A DNA stretch of 64,000 nucleotides from Linderina pennispora. Taxonomy: Eukaryota; Kickxellomycota; Kickxellomycetes; Kickxellales; Kickxellaceae. A program made the position numbers and the translations under genes. Below the pieces are notes generated by a model. The model was not told the DNA's origin and ran no database searches. It saw only the letters and a list, made by a program, of their open reading frames with translations. This document shows positions 1-12,176 of the stretch, one piece after another (position 1 is the stretch's first letter; each line of letters starts with the position of its first letter). The stretch spans positions 1,054,001 to 1,118,000 of the forward strand of contig NW_024468251.1 in assembly GCF_002104995.1 (NCBI RefSeq), in the 5' to 3' direction.

Positions 1-2535
1 TGAAATCGGCGACAGGAAGCAAAGGACAGGGGCAGTCACGAAGATTACGACCCAGGTGATGGCTAACAGCCAGATCATTGTTGGCTCGGCCCATGAAAAG
101 AGCCCACATGGCACAGCGGCGACTAGTGTCGGTCGACCTGCTCTCTCTTGGCCACCGCAAGCAGTTGGGGCAGCAGGTGTCAGTTTCAAAGGTCGATTCA
201 GCAGAAGTGCGGATTCCGAGCTACATCGAAGAAGACGTGTCGCAGGATTTGGAAAACCAGCTGACTGCCAATGCATCGGTGGTTGATATGACCTTTGTTG
301 AAATTGACAGAGAAGCCGTGCCAGGCGGGCTGTTCCTGTCGGCATTAGCCAGCGTGCCACTCGGCGGACAGCTATCTAGCTCTACGTATCTGCGGCGGAA
401 TCGTGGTCATCCTGGAGCCGGTGCAGTGTCAGTGGCAGCAGCAGTGTCGACATGGCAGGTTGATGATCAGCAGCTTACCCAGTGCCATACCGCAAGTCAA
501 GTCGTGGTTGGCTCTGAGCGCGTGCTTGGGATGCGCACCTTGGGCCAACATGTACAAATCGAGGTGGCAACTGACCGGCACCTTCTTGCGGGTGACATCC
601 TATCGTCGGATGGGATTGTGGAAGACCCGGCGACCCAGTTTGGCCTTGGGGTCCCTCTCAGCATCAGTGGCTACATAGATATCGATGAACAGTTCCCATA
701 CACGCCAGGCGGTGCGCAATGCAGTTTTTGAGCAGCGGCAGCGCATGGGCGGCTGAGCTGTTCATTGACCTCTTGCTGGGTATGGCAGGGGTCAGCACTG
801 GGCCAGAGTCTAGCAGCGCATATCCGCCACGCACGCCTGCGGAAGAGCGACAGTTTATTGAGACTATCGGGCAGAGCGACATTGACGGGCTTAAGCAGCA
901 CTCGATTGCGTACTACTTCCTGCTGGACACAGGGATGGCAGCCATGGCAGCGACGCAGGGCACGTTTGTCGAGCAGCACAAGGATACAACGGCTATGAGC
1001 AGCGAAGCACAGGCATACGCGCAGGATATGCTGATTCCACAGCACTTTGTGTATCTGGTGCGCGGATTCTGGCTGATGGACCACGGCGAGATTGCAGTTG
1101 GTCTGTCGTATCCTGTCAGACCCGTCGGTGGTAGCAGACTGGGCGCCCAAGATCCTGCGCACAGCAGTCACAAGCAAGCACTACTTTGAGGCGCGGCAGT
1201 TCCTGACCAGCACCACAGCAACGTCATCGAGCTTCCAGCCGCGGCTGGAGGACCAAGCAAGCGAGGCCCCGGTGATCATGGACATCCTGCTGCACTGCGA
1301 CCTGCGTGAGGCATTTTCGTTCCAGCGGCAGCAGTCGCAGCACGTGGAACTGCGGCGTGCGCTACTGACGCAACTGTTCGAGTTCGGACTGTCGGCCAAA
1401 TCCAAGCGCGCGATCGCGGACCAGCTCGCTACACTGCCGCTGGACGAGACCGAGGAGGCGGAGCTGGAGGCGTACTGCGTGCAAACCTCGAGTTCTGTGC
1501 GCGCCAGGGATTTCTTGGCGCTACACTACGTCAACTGCGGGCGCTACGTCGAGGCCATTCGGGTGTTCCGGGCCATCGCCAAGGGTGAGCAGGGCGTGAT
1601 GCTGAACATGGTGCAGAAGCGCAAGAGCATCGAGCGGCAGGCCATGGTGCAGAACCTGCTGATGCTGTTGCCTGAGGCACAGCGCTGGATTGTCCAGGAG
1701 CTGCACGCATCCGCGGACGCCTTCCAGTCTACCGAGCCCACGCATGCCAAAAGCAGCATGGACGTGGACAGCAGCAGTACCTCCTGAGGCTGAGTCGCGC
1801 AGCGGGGCAAGCAAGCAGGTGACGATCGATGTGCCGCTGAGCGCATCCAAGGCATCGCGGCTGGTTGCGGCCAGCGGTGGGCACACATGGTGGGCAGCAG
1901 GATCCGTCGCATGCGCTGCTGCATGTACTGGTCAAGCAGATGGCCAAACCAGCGGCGGCCCAGCCGCAGCCTATTGACGAGGGCGTGACAACGCCCAAGC
2001 GCACAGCCTCGCCACAGTTCAAGACACCCGCAACGTCGTTTGTGCAGCGCTCGTCGACGCTCGGGTCGCCCACTGTGCGCGTGCCGTTCTCAGGCCCGCC
2101 GGCCACGCCAAAGCAGGATGTGCCAGCGGACAGCCAGGTGGAGGAGTCGCCAGAGCCGCTACCGGTGACTCCCGGCAGACCAGGGCATACGCCCGGGCGC
2201 TACGTGCTGGCGCGCGCAGCAAGCCCCAATTCACCGGCGATTGAGGGCTCGGTGCCGGGCCAGTTCCCGGAAACCGACCATATCAAGCAGTCGCCGTTCC
2301 AGCGCGCAAGGAACCAGGCCCAGCAGTGGTGAGAGCGACGTGACGTCACCGCCCAGATACAAGCTGCGCACGCGCAGTGAGATCCCGGTGACAGTGGTGA
2401 AGGAAGGACGTCAAGCCAGCCAAGGGCAAGCGGGCTGCAGCTACCAAGCACAGCGCGCGGTCGTTTGAACGCGCCATGGCAAGCCCCGACTCTGCCCAGC
2501 AGGAGCCGTCAAAGACACGCAAGCGGACCAACTAA
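1..2535 (+). CDS. ELYS-like nuclear pore assembly protein (5' partial, frame-disrupted)
   Basis: The gene enters from the left edge and ends at TAA 2533-2535. The best recognisable part, about 770-1600, is all helical and resembles the ELYS-like domain (Pfam nuclear pore complex assembly): motifs YYFLLD, then DWAPKIL about 80 residues later, then a helical-repeat stretch. After about 1750 the protein becomes Ser/Pro/Thr-rich and then strongly basic, ending in KTRKRTN; such tails are chromatin-binding in ELYS proteins. The frame moves +1 near 700-730, 715-770, 1115, 1785, 1850, 2320 and 2400; near 1115 dropping one C restores GLSYLSDPSVV. Upstream of 700 the frame is less certain. Expected role (family knowledge): recruiting the Nup107/Nup84 complex to chromatin or the nuclear envelope. 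It converges on a TMEM209-type gene 76 nt away. Confidence 0.6.
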
Positions 2536-2611
2536 AAAACTACAAACGACGGATTTCTTTTATTTGGCTTTTTCAATGATAACTGAAACACAACCTGCGT
2601 GAATAGGCGCG

Positions 2612-4511
2612 TCAGTTCCTGATCACCGACACCAAGTCGACGTACTTGCCGCCCAGGTTGGTGACGCCCAGGAACCCAGCGCACTCGCGGTCGATCTGGA
2701 TGACAAACAACACCAGCGCAATAAACAGGTTGTTGCGGCTGGCCATGACGTCCCAGCAGACGTTCTTGACGACCAGGCAAAAGTGCGGGCGGCGCCGCGA
2801 CACTTGCACGATCTGCGCAGGCAGATTCGCGTTGGGCTGGTTAGTCGCGATATCCAATACGTAGCGGTCGGTGAACGGCCGCCGCACATTCTGCACCGGC
2901 GACACGGCGTTGTCCAGGAACGTGCAGAACAGGTGGAACAGCAGCTGCGCGTCGGTCGGATGCAGCGACTGATTCCACGCGTGCTCGACGCCCTGGTCGT
3001 CCGTGTAGCTGCCGCCGCCGTCAAACCGGTACGCGGGCATAGCGCCGCTCTGCGCCAGCTCGCGCACGCGGCTCACCACGTACTCGCGGCTCTTGGCGCC
3101 AGGCACCTGCAGGTACTTCTCCAGCACCAGCCGCTCCTTGCCCAGCGGCGTCTCGCCAAAACGCATCTGTAGGTCCACCAGGGTCTGCGGCGGCCCCTGC
3201 GGCTGGCTCGCGGTGCTCTGGAACCCAATGAACCGCGACGCCGGCGGGTTGGCCACTGCGCTCTGCGCCTGCTCCAGTGCCGCATAGTCCATCACCGCCT
3301 GGCGGCAGGACAAGTGGCCCATGGCGTTCTGCTCAAACACAGCGTCCAGGTCCGCCATCTGCGTGGCCAGTGGCGCTAGCAGGTGCCGCACAAACCACAC
3401 GTGCATGTTCTCCACCCAGTCCGTGATCTGGTGCTCCACACCCAGTGACTCCAGCACGCCGAGCGGCTCCAGGTACTCCAGATCGCCCTCCGCGCTGTCC
3501 TTGCCGCTGCCCTTGGCTCCGTCTTTGGCCTTGGGCCGCAGTGCCGGCGGCGCCGTCTGGTATACGCCAATTGCCGCTGCCTGCGCCGGCTGAGCCTGCG
3601 CCGGCGCCAACGATGACGACGCACCTGCCAACACCAAACATGCCTGAGGACGCACCCGCAAACAGAGCGGTTGCTGCTGGAGCAGGGCGGCTGGCAAACA
3701 GGTTGCTGCTAGCGTCAGCAAATATATCCCTAGCCGTGCCCTTGCCCACCGTGCTCTGCTTAGGCGCCTGTATTCAGTACCTGCAGCAGCGTGGCCATAT
3801 CCGCATCGGTCGAGTACCCGGCATTCCCTAGTTGCCTGCAGTGCAACTGCCGGCTGCGACCGCACCGTCAGCGGAGCTGTTCCATTCTGCCCCAGCCCCT
3901 TCGGCAGCCGCCTGATCGGTCTCGATATCCGTGACGCCGGTGCCTGGCTCGCGCCCCATAGGCATCACCCGCGCCGGGGTCATCTGTGGCGCCCTCACCG
4001 GCTGCGCAGCAGACATCCCCTTCACATTCGTATCCAGCCCTATGCCGCGCCGCTGTGCGGGCGTCATCGCCAGCCCTGTGTATTCGTTCTTTGGCTGCAT
4101 CAGATACCACATCGCCTCCCCGATGTTGTACGCCAGCCCAGTAAGCACCACCCACTTCACCACCGACCACACCGTCTCAACCGCCGTGCCCCCGCCAAGC
4201 CAGCTCTTCAGGCTGCCCAATGCGCCCGTGTGCGACAGAGCCCCGAGCCCGGCCAGGAACAGCACGTTCGCTCGCAGCCGCTTTGCGCTCTGCGCCTCGC
4301 CCGGCTGCTGCGCCCGGTCGTCCAGCACCTTTTGCGCGTCTGGGTTTATCCACTTGCCCTTGGGCGTCGCCAGCCTTTCGCTGGGCGTGTGGAATTGCTG
4401 GTCGTCCGACATTGGCGTGTCGGGCATTGAGCGGTTGAATCTGACTGGTGTTCTAAAGGGAGTCGCCAACGGCGCGCCGACCCTGCCTGTACGGCGCATT
4501 GGAGTGTTCAT
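2612..4511 (-). CDS. TMEM209-like nuclear-envelope protein (cytochrome b561 N-terminal domain family), frame-disrupted
   Basis: ATG at 4511, stop at 2612. The N-terminal 75 residues are disordered and rich in TP/SP (candidate CDK sites such as PFRTP and QFHTP). Two hydrophobic stretches follow (around ANVLFLAGLGALSH and ETVWSVVKWVVLTGLAYN), then a linker. The large C-terminal domain (about 3530-2612) carries EYLEPLGVLESLGVEHQITDWVENMHVW and TDAQLLFHLFCTFLDN-type segments, typical of Pfam CytochromB561_N, the domain of TMEM209. In animals TMEM209 sits in the nuclear envelope and binds Nup205. The frame changes by +1 about four times, at 3830-3870 (two), near 3765 and near 3620; removing four bases leaves exactly 632 codons. 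The order of segments and a whole-family-length product argue for one gene. Confidence 0.62.
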
Positions 4512-4759
4512 GTTCTTGTAAATTAAAGGAAGAGCAGCAAAAATCAGAGTGCTGGAAGAGAAAAAGTACGCGGCTCGCGAAGCCAGGAAAATTTTTGTTT
4601 ATTTCTAGGTTGGCAAATCAGGCTTCATCATGGCTCAAAGTGGCTCCGAGCCATATTGTGCCAGAATTGCACGACGGGAGATGTCGATTCCTCTCCACCA
4701 CATGCCCACCATCGACGTCACCCACACACCACTTGCTGTTGGACACACCCTGCTTACAC

Positions 4760-5508
4760 ATGGACAAGAACGCATATGGCGACAAGAAGGTAATGCCTTC
4801 CTACCGTGGCATGTATGTTGCGCTCATTCTCTAGCACCAACAAGCTGATTCTTTTTTATTGAGCCTTTAGGGCACCGGCGACTTTCGGCGGACATGGGAC
4901 GACGAGGTCTATGCGCAAAAGGCGCGTGACCGCGCCCAGCAGGCCAAGCAGCAGGCCATCAACGACGACCGCAAGCGCAAGGGCCTGAAGCCGCTGGCCA
5001 CCCCAAACAGCCCAAGGAAGAGCGCGATCTTTTGCAAGCGCGCACCACACAAATCAACCTGACCGAAATGGTGGGCAAAACCCAGATCGTCCAGGCATCC
5101 ACGTCGGGCGCGTCCAGCCAGCCCGGATTTTACTGCAAAGTCTGCGATGTCACGGTCAAGGACAGTCTCAGCTACCTCGACCACATCAACGGCAAGAACC
5201 ACCAGCGCATGCTGAACCGGTCGATGAAGGTCAAGGCGGAGACGGTCGAGGATGTCAGGGCGAAGCTCGAGCAGCTCCGCCGCAAAAAGCTGATTCTGGC
5301 CGAGCAAAACCACACCGAGTATGACTTTTCTGAGCGCGTCAGGGTGCAGCAGCTGATGGAGCAGGAGCGCAAGCAACGGCGCAAGCGGACAAAGGATGCG
5401 CGCAAGCAGGCCAAATCTGCCACGGACCCGGCGGATGGCCAAGATCCGGAGGCAGCCGCGATGGCCGCAATGATGGGCTTCTCGGGCTTTGGATCCAGCA
5501 AGACCTAG
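4760..5508 (+). CDS. SNU23: U4/U6.U5 tri-snRNP zinc-finger protein SNU23 (ZMAT2)
   Basis: Exon 1 is 4760-4789 (ten codons). An 81-nt intron (4790-4870, gtaatg...tttag, with a ctgat branch-like site near 4844) precedes exon 2, 4871-5508. The start of exon 2 reads GTGDFRRTWDDEVY, matching the DFRRKWD opening of ZMAT2/Snu23. A C2H2 matrin-type finger, YCKVCDVTVKDSLSYLDHINGKNHQ, lies mid-protein, followed by a lysine- and arginine-rich helical tail. One base is missing near 5005 (a C run before AAACAG); restoring one gives 222 codons. This is one of the few shifts with the sign of a missing base. Role from family knowledge: a component of the spliceosomal tri-snRNP and pre-B complex that acts near the 5' splice site. 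Confidence 0.85.
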
Positions 5509-5616
5509 GCGGCTTTTCGGCGCTTCTAATGAGATTTCTGCTTCTAGCTGACATGGGGGTTGTGGAGCGGGAGGGAGGAGGGGAAAAATACATGTCTTGG
5601 ATAGGAAAAAGATGTC

Positions 5617-6964
5617 TTAGATGTACGTGACTTGTGTGCCCATCTTCCATGTGTTCCACAGCTTGCGCGTAATGGCATTGAGGATGGGCGGTAGCCGGAA
5701 CCGCTGCATGACCAGGCGCAGCACCGCGGCCAGGATCGCCAGCGTGAACAGCGTGAACCCCCAGCGCGAGAACAGCCGCCTCACCACATCGTACGCAATC
5801 TGCACCACGCCGCGCGGCCGCCGCACCAGCGAGCGCGTCTTGACCGCGGGCCGCGTGCGGGTCCGGTTGCTGGTGGCTGTCGCCCGCGACTGCACCGCAG
5901 CCAGGCTCGGCAGCTTGCCCCGGGCCACTACTGCCGTCGGGCCAGCTGCCGCATTGTCGCTAGCCGTCTCCGCAGCAGCCTTCAGGGCGGGCTCGGCAGT
6001 CTCCGCAGTCCTCGCAGTCTCAGCCTTGGGCTCTTCAACAGCTGGCGCCTTGCTGGCCTTGGCCTTTTTTGCCTTCTTCGCCTTGCTACGATGCTGTTTT
6101 GCAAGCTTCTTGGGCGGGGTCGGGTTGCGCAGCGAGTCGAGCCGCTTCACAAACCCATCCTTGGTGTGTGCCGACACCACAGTCGACAGGTCAAGGAACG
6201 TGTACGCGCTGTCAAAGTCGTTCAGCTGCGGCAGGATATGCAGCGTGTACAGCTCACACACCCGCATATACGATGCCTGCACCATGGTTGCCCGCTGCTG
6301 CCTGTTTTGGACAATCTTCCCTGCACCCTTGTTGCCGTTTTGCAGCAGATACATTGTGTCGTCCGACAGCGTCGCGAACCACGCCTCCACAATATCCCTT
6401 GCTGTCTTGGCGTCCCGCAGCTTCAGGCACAGCAGCACCGTAGGTACCAGCACCTCGCTGTCGACGTTACCCGCGTAACCGCCAAACGCACGCATAATCG
6501 CATCCCACACCTGGCGCACAGACCCGGGCAGCTTCTCCAGCGTCGCCGCATCCTTATTGGTGCGCTTTGACCTGGATTTGCCCATCTGACGCTGCCAGCT
6601 CCGTCAGGCTGCTCAGCACGCAAATGTACAGGATCCACAGGCGGCAGCTCAGCTGGCGCGCTTGCTCCTCGCCATACTCCTCCGTGAGCCCCTCGATGTT
6701 GCAGTACTGGATGGCCTCGCGGCACAGGTTCCAGGCGGCTGCCCCCTGGCCCAGGATGAGTGCCCGCGATGCCTTCTGGTGCAGCGTACGCAGGTGCGCC
6801 ATCAGAGGCCGTCCGTCTACCATTGCCTTGGACGGTGCCACCAGCGCTGTAGTTGGTGGGCCGGCGCTTGCCTGCTCTGTGGCTCCGCCCATCCCTGTCG
6901 CTTCTGCTGTCGTTGTCGCATGCATGCCAAAGTGAGGTGGCCTGGAAGTCAACGCCGCTGGCAT
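5617..6964 (-). CDS. Tail-anchored membrane protein, PEX26/PEX15-like (tentative)
   Basis: ATG at 6964, stop at 5617. One +1 frame change near 6580 joins two pieces (ending TELAASDGQ and resuming SRSKRTNKDAATLEKLPG) into about 448 residues. The first 300 residues are helical in a TPR-like way (ASRALILGQGAAAWNLCREAIQ). A Lys/Ala-rich low-complexity linker (KAKKAKKAKASKAP) follows. Near the C-terminus there is a single hydrophobic segment, FTLFTLAILAAVLRLVM, flanked by basic residues, with about 35 residues after it. That layout (helical cytosolic domain, linker, one C-terminal anchor with a basic flank) is what fungal PEX26/PEX15 proteins, the peroxisomal dock for PEX1/PEX6, look like. Sequence similarity is weak by eye; another tail-anchored TPR protein is possible. 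It converges on SNU23, 108 nt away. Confidence 0.4.
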
Positions 6965-7285
6965 ACTGTATTAGATGCTTTGTATATAAGGGTGCTAACC
7001 GCTGCTAGAAAATAGAGCGTGAAAAAAGTGCTGTAATTCGTAAAAAGAGAGGGGGCGAAAAACAGGTCTGATAACGGAGAAAGGGAGGAGGCCAAGTGAC
7101 TGGCAAGCAGCTGAAAGCGTGTAAGCCTTATGTTTTTAAAATCGCTGCCCTCGCCTCCTTGGAAAACCGCAAGCCCGGGCGATTAAATTCTCCGTGCTCT
7201 AATGAATTTCGCCGCATCCGTGCCTTTGCCGCCGCGTGACCTTGCTTGCTGGCCCGTGCCCGCTCATTGGGCCTGGTCCCGGTGC
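6965..7285. other. Intergenic, 321 nt
   Basis: Lies between the start of the PEX26-like gene and the stop of the calpain gene, both on the minus strand. It should hold the promoter of the former and the 3' UTR of the latter. A TTTATATACAAAGC-type AT-rich element (minus strand of 6975-6990) is the only motif seen. Confidence 0.5.
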
Positions 7286-10200
7286 CTACGTGAGCGACTC
7301 GATCTCAACCGGATCCTCCGAGTAAAAATACAGAACAAACGGCGCGCTGTCGGCGGCATCCCACGTCGACGCAGCTACCAGATACTGCGCCAGCTCGTCC
7401 TGCCTGCCAACCTCGGCCAGATGGGTCGCAACGCCCTGTGGCGAATTCGTGTAGTTGCCCGACGACACAACCCGGTCGCCCACCACGCCGCCGTCGAACC
7501 TGTAAATCGACACGTTTACCAATGGCGGCGGATTGACTTGCGGCGTCTGCAGCCGTGCCAGCACGCCTGTCGGCTTTCCGGTCCGCACGACGAACCGCGG
7601 GCTGCGGATGGTCTGTGAATTGACCGGTCCACCCACGGCATCGGTGCCAGGCGTCCAGCTGCCGTGCAATTCGCGCATGCGCATGCCGGCGCCCTCGCGC
7701 GGAATCGGCGTCAATGTAAACGGCGAGTCGAGTCCGACTGTCAGCCGGAAGCGCGAGAACATGAACTGTTGGAACGTCGACACCACGACCGTGTAGCTGC
7801 CCTCGTCGAGGCCGTCCAGCGAGCACGTGCAGAAGCACGGCCGGTACTTGCCCGAGTTGGCCACAGTGTTGATCTCCAGCACCCGCGTCACCAGGAACCC
7901 GCCGCGGAACACACGCACATTGACCGGATGCTTCTGTTTCGACTCCAGCGACAGAATGCCGCTGAACTTGGCCCGCGGATTGCCGTTATTGCGCACTACC
8001 AGCTTGTACTGCGGGTTGTCCAGGTACCGGGGCGATGCCGGGTTGCCGCCGGCCGAGCCGCTGCCCCACTGGCCCTGCACAACCTCTTCGAAGCTTGGAA
8101 ACGGCGCCTGCAGCAGCGAGATCGGCGCATCGCAGAATGCCCGAAGGGTAAAGTACAGCGGCTTCGATTTTTCGCGCTGCGCAACCACCAGCGTATAGCG
8201 GGTGCCAGGCGTGGCCGAGAACTGCACCAGCACGTGCGGGCTGTTGACATACTCACCAATGCGCATGGCCGACCGCGGCTCATACACCCGCCGGCCACTG
8301 CAGTTGTCATACACGTGCAAGGCAATAAAGTCGCGGTTCTCCTCGGTCTTCTGCACATGCTTGCTCAGGACCAGCCACACGAGCGGCCGGTTGGATCCCG
8401 CCCCATCGACCGTCAGCGTGTACTGCGGGTTGGCGCTGAAATCATAGAGCGCTTGCCGCGGACCCATGCTCAGTTTCCACTCGAAATGCACACCGGCACG
8501 GTGCAGAAACAGCTCCGGGTTCCAGTTCAGGTGAATGGCGTCGAAGCGATGGCACACTGATTCAAAGTCAATCCAGAATATCCCGCGGTCGTTGTCCTCG
8601 GCCAGCACCGGGTCATAGCACAGCTCGCGCATCAGGTCTGTGGTCCAATTGGTCCGGTCCGTGTGGCTGAACTTGCCCGTCCATCGCACGGAGCTCCACG
8701 GGTTCTTGACCTTGATCAGCCGATTGCCGCCCACTTCACGCACGTCCAGCACCGCATAGGCATGCGACGGTACAAGCCCCAGCGTGCCTGCCAGGTCGTT
8801 GCTCATTTCGCCGGTGGCTATTGTCAGCAAGACATCACCATTGCGCGAGGCATCGTACATTCGCTGCCATGTGCGCTCGCTGTTGAATGTCTGGTCATGC
8901 ACAAAAACATGCTCGGGGATCCATCCCGTCAGAATGTGCAAGTCGGTGCTCGAGTTGGATCCTGGGAAGTCGTAGCCGCCCATCAGCTTCAGGTACGCTT
9001 TCTCAATCAGACTTGTTCCAACGTCGCCCTCAGACGAGTACGTACACATGAGCTTGCCGTCCTCAGCCACAGGCAGCAGATCGTCGATAATTACGCGTCG
9101 CCAGAACCCGTTAATGTACAGCTTGATCATGTACTTGCCGCACGGGTTGAAAATGGGCATACCGGTCGGCCCCTGCGGAAAGATGTGCTGCGTAATGAGC
9201 TGCTTTCCAAACCGCCGCTCATACTCGACGCTGACACACATGGCCGCAACAAACGAACAGTCGGTAACTGTCTCCTGCACTATATGCGCACACCCGATCT
9301 CCTCGAATACCCGTGGGCTCCTGTAGATTTGGCCTGCCCGTCGCCACCTCGACAGCTTACGCTGCTGCTTCGCCGACAGCCGCAGCAGCCCGTCCTTGTC
9401 TGTGAAATACTCCTGAAGAGCAAAGTTCTCGCCAGATCGTTGTCCATCCACGGCAAAAACGTCAGCCCATTAACATGCGACGTGCACTTGATGACCTCCA
9501 ACTCGTCGCCCGACAGCCTGTCCATCGGCGTACGTACCCGTGGCGGGCCCGGGTATGCTGGACGCAACGACAACTGCGATATTGAGTGTGCCAATGGTCC
9601 CAGGCGCGTGTTCCGCGACCCAATGTTCTTCTCCGAGTGCCTCCGGGCCTTTGGCAGCTCATGGTTTTGTGGCGGCTCCTGGATCTGGATTTGCTGCTGC
9701 GGCCGGGCTGATGCTGATGAGCCATTTGCCGAACTCATCGGCGACGATATCGACCGAGTCACGGTTTTTGGCACCGACTCCATCAAGTCTGAACTCTCGC
9801 TACCCCGGTGCTTCATCCGCTTCGTATCCTCTGCCTCGCTAAACACCAGCAAAATAAATGCTCGCAGCTCCCGCGCCAGATCGCCCTGCATGCCACCTGG
9901 ACTGACACCATTGCTACCATTTGCCCGCGCCTCGCTCTGTGCCAGTACACTCTGGTAGTGCCCCAGCCCTTCGATGTAAGCGTCTATGGATTCCCCGATG
10001 CTGCACTGCGAGCGCAGGCTGCGCGCTTGCACCAGTGCAGCGTTGCCTGCTCGCAGGCTTTTGCTACAGCCTGGGCTGTCGCAGAGCTGTATTAGGAGTT
10101 CCCCGGCGCGGCACGCGTACTCGCAGTATTTGGATACCAGGGCGTCGCGCTTCTCGCCATGGTCGGCCTCGAGTAGTGTGGCAATGAGCTTGAGAGCTGC

Positions 10201-10314
10201 ATTGTAATGCGCTAATGCTGGAAATGGCTGTCCGCCGCTGTCGGCTGTAACTGCCTGCTGAATTTGCTCGCCTGTGCGTTGGTACAATGACGCTACTTCG
10301 GCCGCGTCTAACAT
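7286..10314 (-). CDS. RIM13: PalB/RIM13-type calpain-like cysteine protease (CAPN7 family)
   Basis: ATG at 10314, stop at 7286, about 1,009 residues. The N-terminus holds two helical MIT-like segments (starting EVASLYQRTGEQI and RAGNAALVQARSLR), as in CAPN7/PalB, which bind ESCRT-III. The protease core follows. The catalytic Cys is in TDCSFVAAM, preceded by the oxyanion-type context; the His is in PSHAYAVLD; the Asn is in KNPWSS. All three are intact. Two or more C-terminal calpain C2-like domains fill the last 400 residues. The family's role in fungi is cleavage of the Rim101/PacC zinc-finger factor at endosomal ESCRT platforms during alkaline-pH signalling. The frame changes once, near 9440, by the equivalent of one missing base (or two extra), between the MIT/linker half and the protease core. 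Confidence 0.85.
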
Positions 10315-11390
10315 AATACAAAATAGTGTCCAGCCCTATGTATAGCTCTAATTGAAAAAGGGAAGTGTAACTGAAAGAAGAAAAAGATAAGACTAGCAGC
10401 GTGTATGAACAAGGAGCGAAGAAACAAACTTGCAAGAGCAGCTGCATGAAGCTGTGTGGAAGAGTGGGGGACGTCACTCGAACAAAAAATTTGGAGAACC
10501 CTGGGCGCATTCCTAGAGATAAAAAATGGCAGAAATCACGCCAATTGCCCGCTGTTGCCTCTTGTCTCGTCCCCAAATGATGCGGCATCAGCGCATTTGG
10601 GCCGGGAAAGTTGCGGAAACCCATGGCCATTCTCAACAGAAAGGGGCGCGCACCACGCAGAATGTTCCACCTTTGAAAGCGGCAGCATTTTGCGCATAGC
10701 GCAAGCTTAGTATGTGCAGATTGCACCACAACCGTGGTGTTTCCAAGGCTGCTGCTCCAATGGACATGCATGGCAGCAATGCTACAACCACTTCACCACC
10801 AAGAGGAAAATGAGATATGCATGGCACAGCTAAGTCGCAGCGGCAGGTATTGAAGAGGACTGCAGAGGAAGGCTGGTGAGAGCACCGTTTGTGTATCCCG
10901 CCATGGTCAGAGAAACCTCGGACTGAATCGCTGAAGACCCAGCTCCTTATTTCAAGCAACAAGACTAGAGCGGCATAGCCAGCAATGGAGGAAAACAAAA
11001 CCGGCAGGATAGCGACAAACAGCCTTGGAAACGGCTGCTGGGACAGGCTATCTTTAGCCGCTGCACATCCGTGCCCTCTATTAGCGGACAAGTTGACATG
11101 TATGCACCATGCCACCTGTGCGATCCCTCGTTTCCATTATTCTTTTTCGAACTCTTGTCAACCTGTGCCGCCTCCAACGAGCCTAGCTCCCTCTCCAGAA
11201 TCTAGTTTTCCACCCTCAGGCGAGTTTTTCACTCGGGTTACAACGCATTTCGAGGCAAAAGACTACATCTGCTTGTAATAGAATGCCATTTGGTTTTATT
11301 TGTAAAAAGGGCACTTGAACCCACTTTAATGCACTGCCTGGATATAGCCAGCTTCGCCACTGGTGCCTTTCACCCTGCTGTTGCCAAAAC

Positions 11391-11425
11391 AGCGCAAAAA
11401 GCAGCGCAAAAAGCAGCGCAAAAAG
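11391..11425. repeat. Tandem 12-bp repeat, 2.9 copies
   Basis: The unit agcgcaaaaagc occurs at 11391-11402, 11403-11414 and 11415-11425 (last copy one base short). It is non-coding by context and probably an unstable minisatellite. Confidence 0.9.
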
Positions 11426-11930
11426 TAAGAATGCAGGTTGTCTCGCATTGGCATGACATCCGCAGCATGTATGCGCATGCTGTTTGCTACTGAGATCGCC
11501 AGCAAAAGAAACTGGGTACAGGTTACAGTTGAAAACAGGGGTGGAGAAACACACTCCCCGTGCCATCAGGGCAGAGAGACAAGCACCTTTGCACATTTCC
11601 TACCCAGCGCACTCTGCAACAAGGGGAACTGACAGAAGAACGAGCTGCAATCCTGCCGAGTGGATTTTTGCGCTTCTCCAAGCGGTGGCTTACCTGCTCA
11701 CCTGTGCTCCTGTGTCATTGTCTGTGTAGATGCTCTAACCTCCTCCCAGAATGTTATTGGCTTGCCAGGATAGTACTGGCTGTTAATGTCTTGATATGGG
11801 CACACCAGGTGGCCGCGTAATCGGATATCGCTTTTCCGTACATTTGCAGTCTCCCTCACAGCGAGGAACTATGCCGTTGGCAAGTGCTGTCAAAAAAACA
11901 GTACGCAGTGTGCAGGACATTTCAAAAGAG

Positions 11931-11938
11931 GTATAAAT
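11931..11938 (+). promoter_or_regulatory. TATA box upstream of the LRR-like gene
   Basis: GTATAAAT followed by a CT-rich leader, about 245 nt before the chosen ATG at 12177. A short upstream ATG at 12083 opens a nine-codon frame that stops early. Confidence 0.4.
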
Positions 11939-12176
11939 GCTCAGGGAAAAGCGTTACCCACCTCGTCTCTGTTCCTTATCGCCTATTTTATCCCCAAACA
12001 TCCTAGCTACTCCATCCCAACTTACTATAGCATACCGCCCTTTCCAACGCAATCTAAGCTTCTACATCGTCCCCTCTTCACCATGTCTCACCGGAGCAAT
12101 GGTCGTGACTAGCGCTTCGAGTTGCCTCTTTGTCCTGTGAAAGGTCAGCAAGAACTCTGTTGGCCCCGTCTCAGCA

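Larger units (their letters stand above)
10315..12176. other. Intergenic, 1.86 kb, no gene recognised
   Basis: Divergent spacer between the calpain gene (minus) and an LRR-like gene (plus). The reading frames here are short, overlap on both strands and show no family-like motif, so I call no gene. It contains the 12-bp tandem repeat at 11391-11425 and a TATA element at 11932. Confidence 0.5.

Noticed and set aside
10315..11900. A minus-strand membrane protein gene at 10633-11115
   Set aside because: Hydrophobic stretches are present but there is no family-like pattern, and overlapping frames on both strands are equally long.
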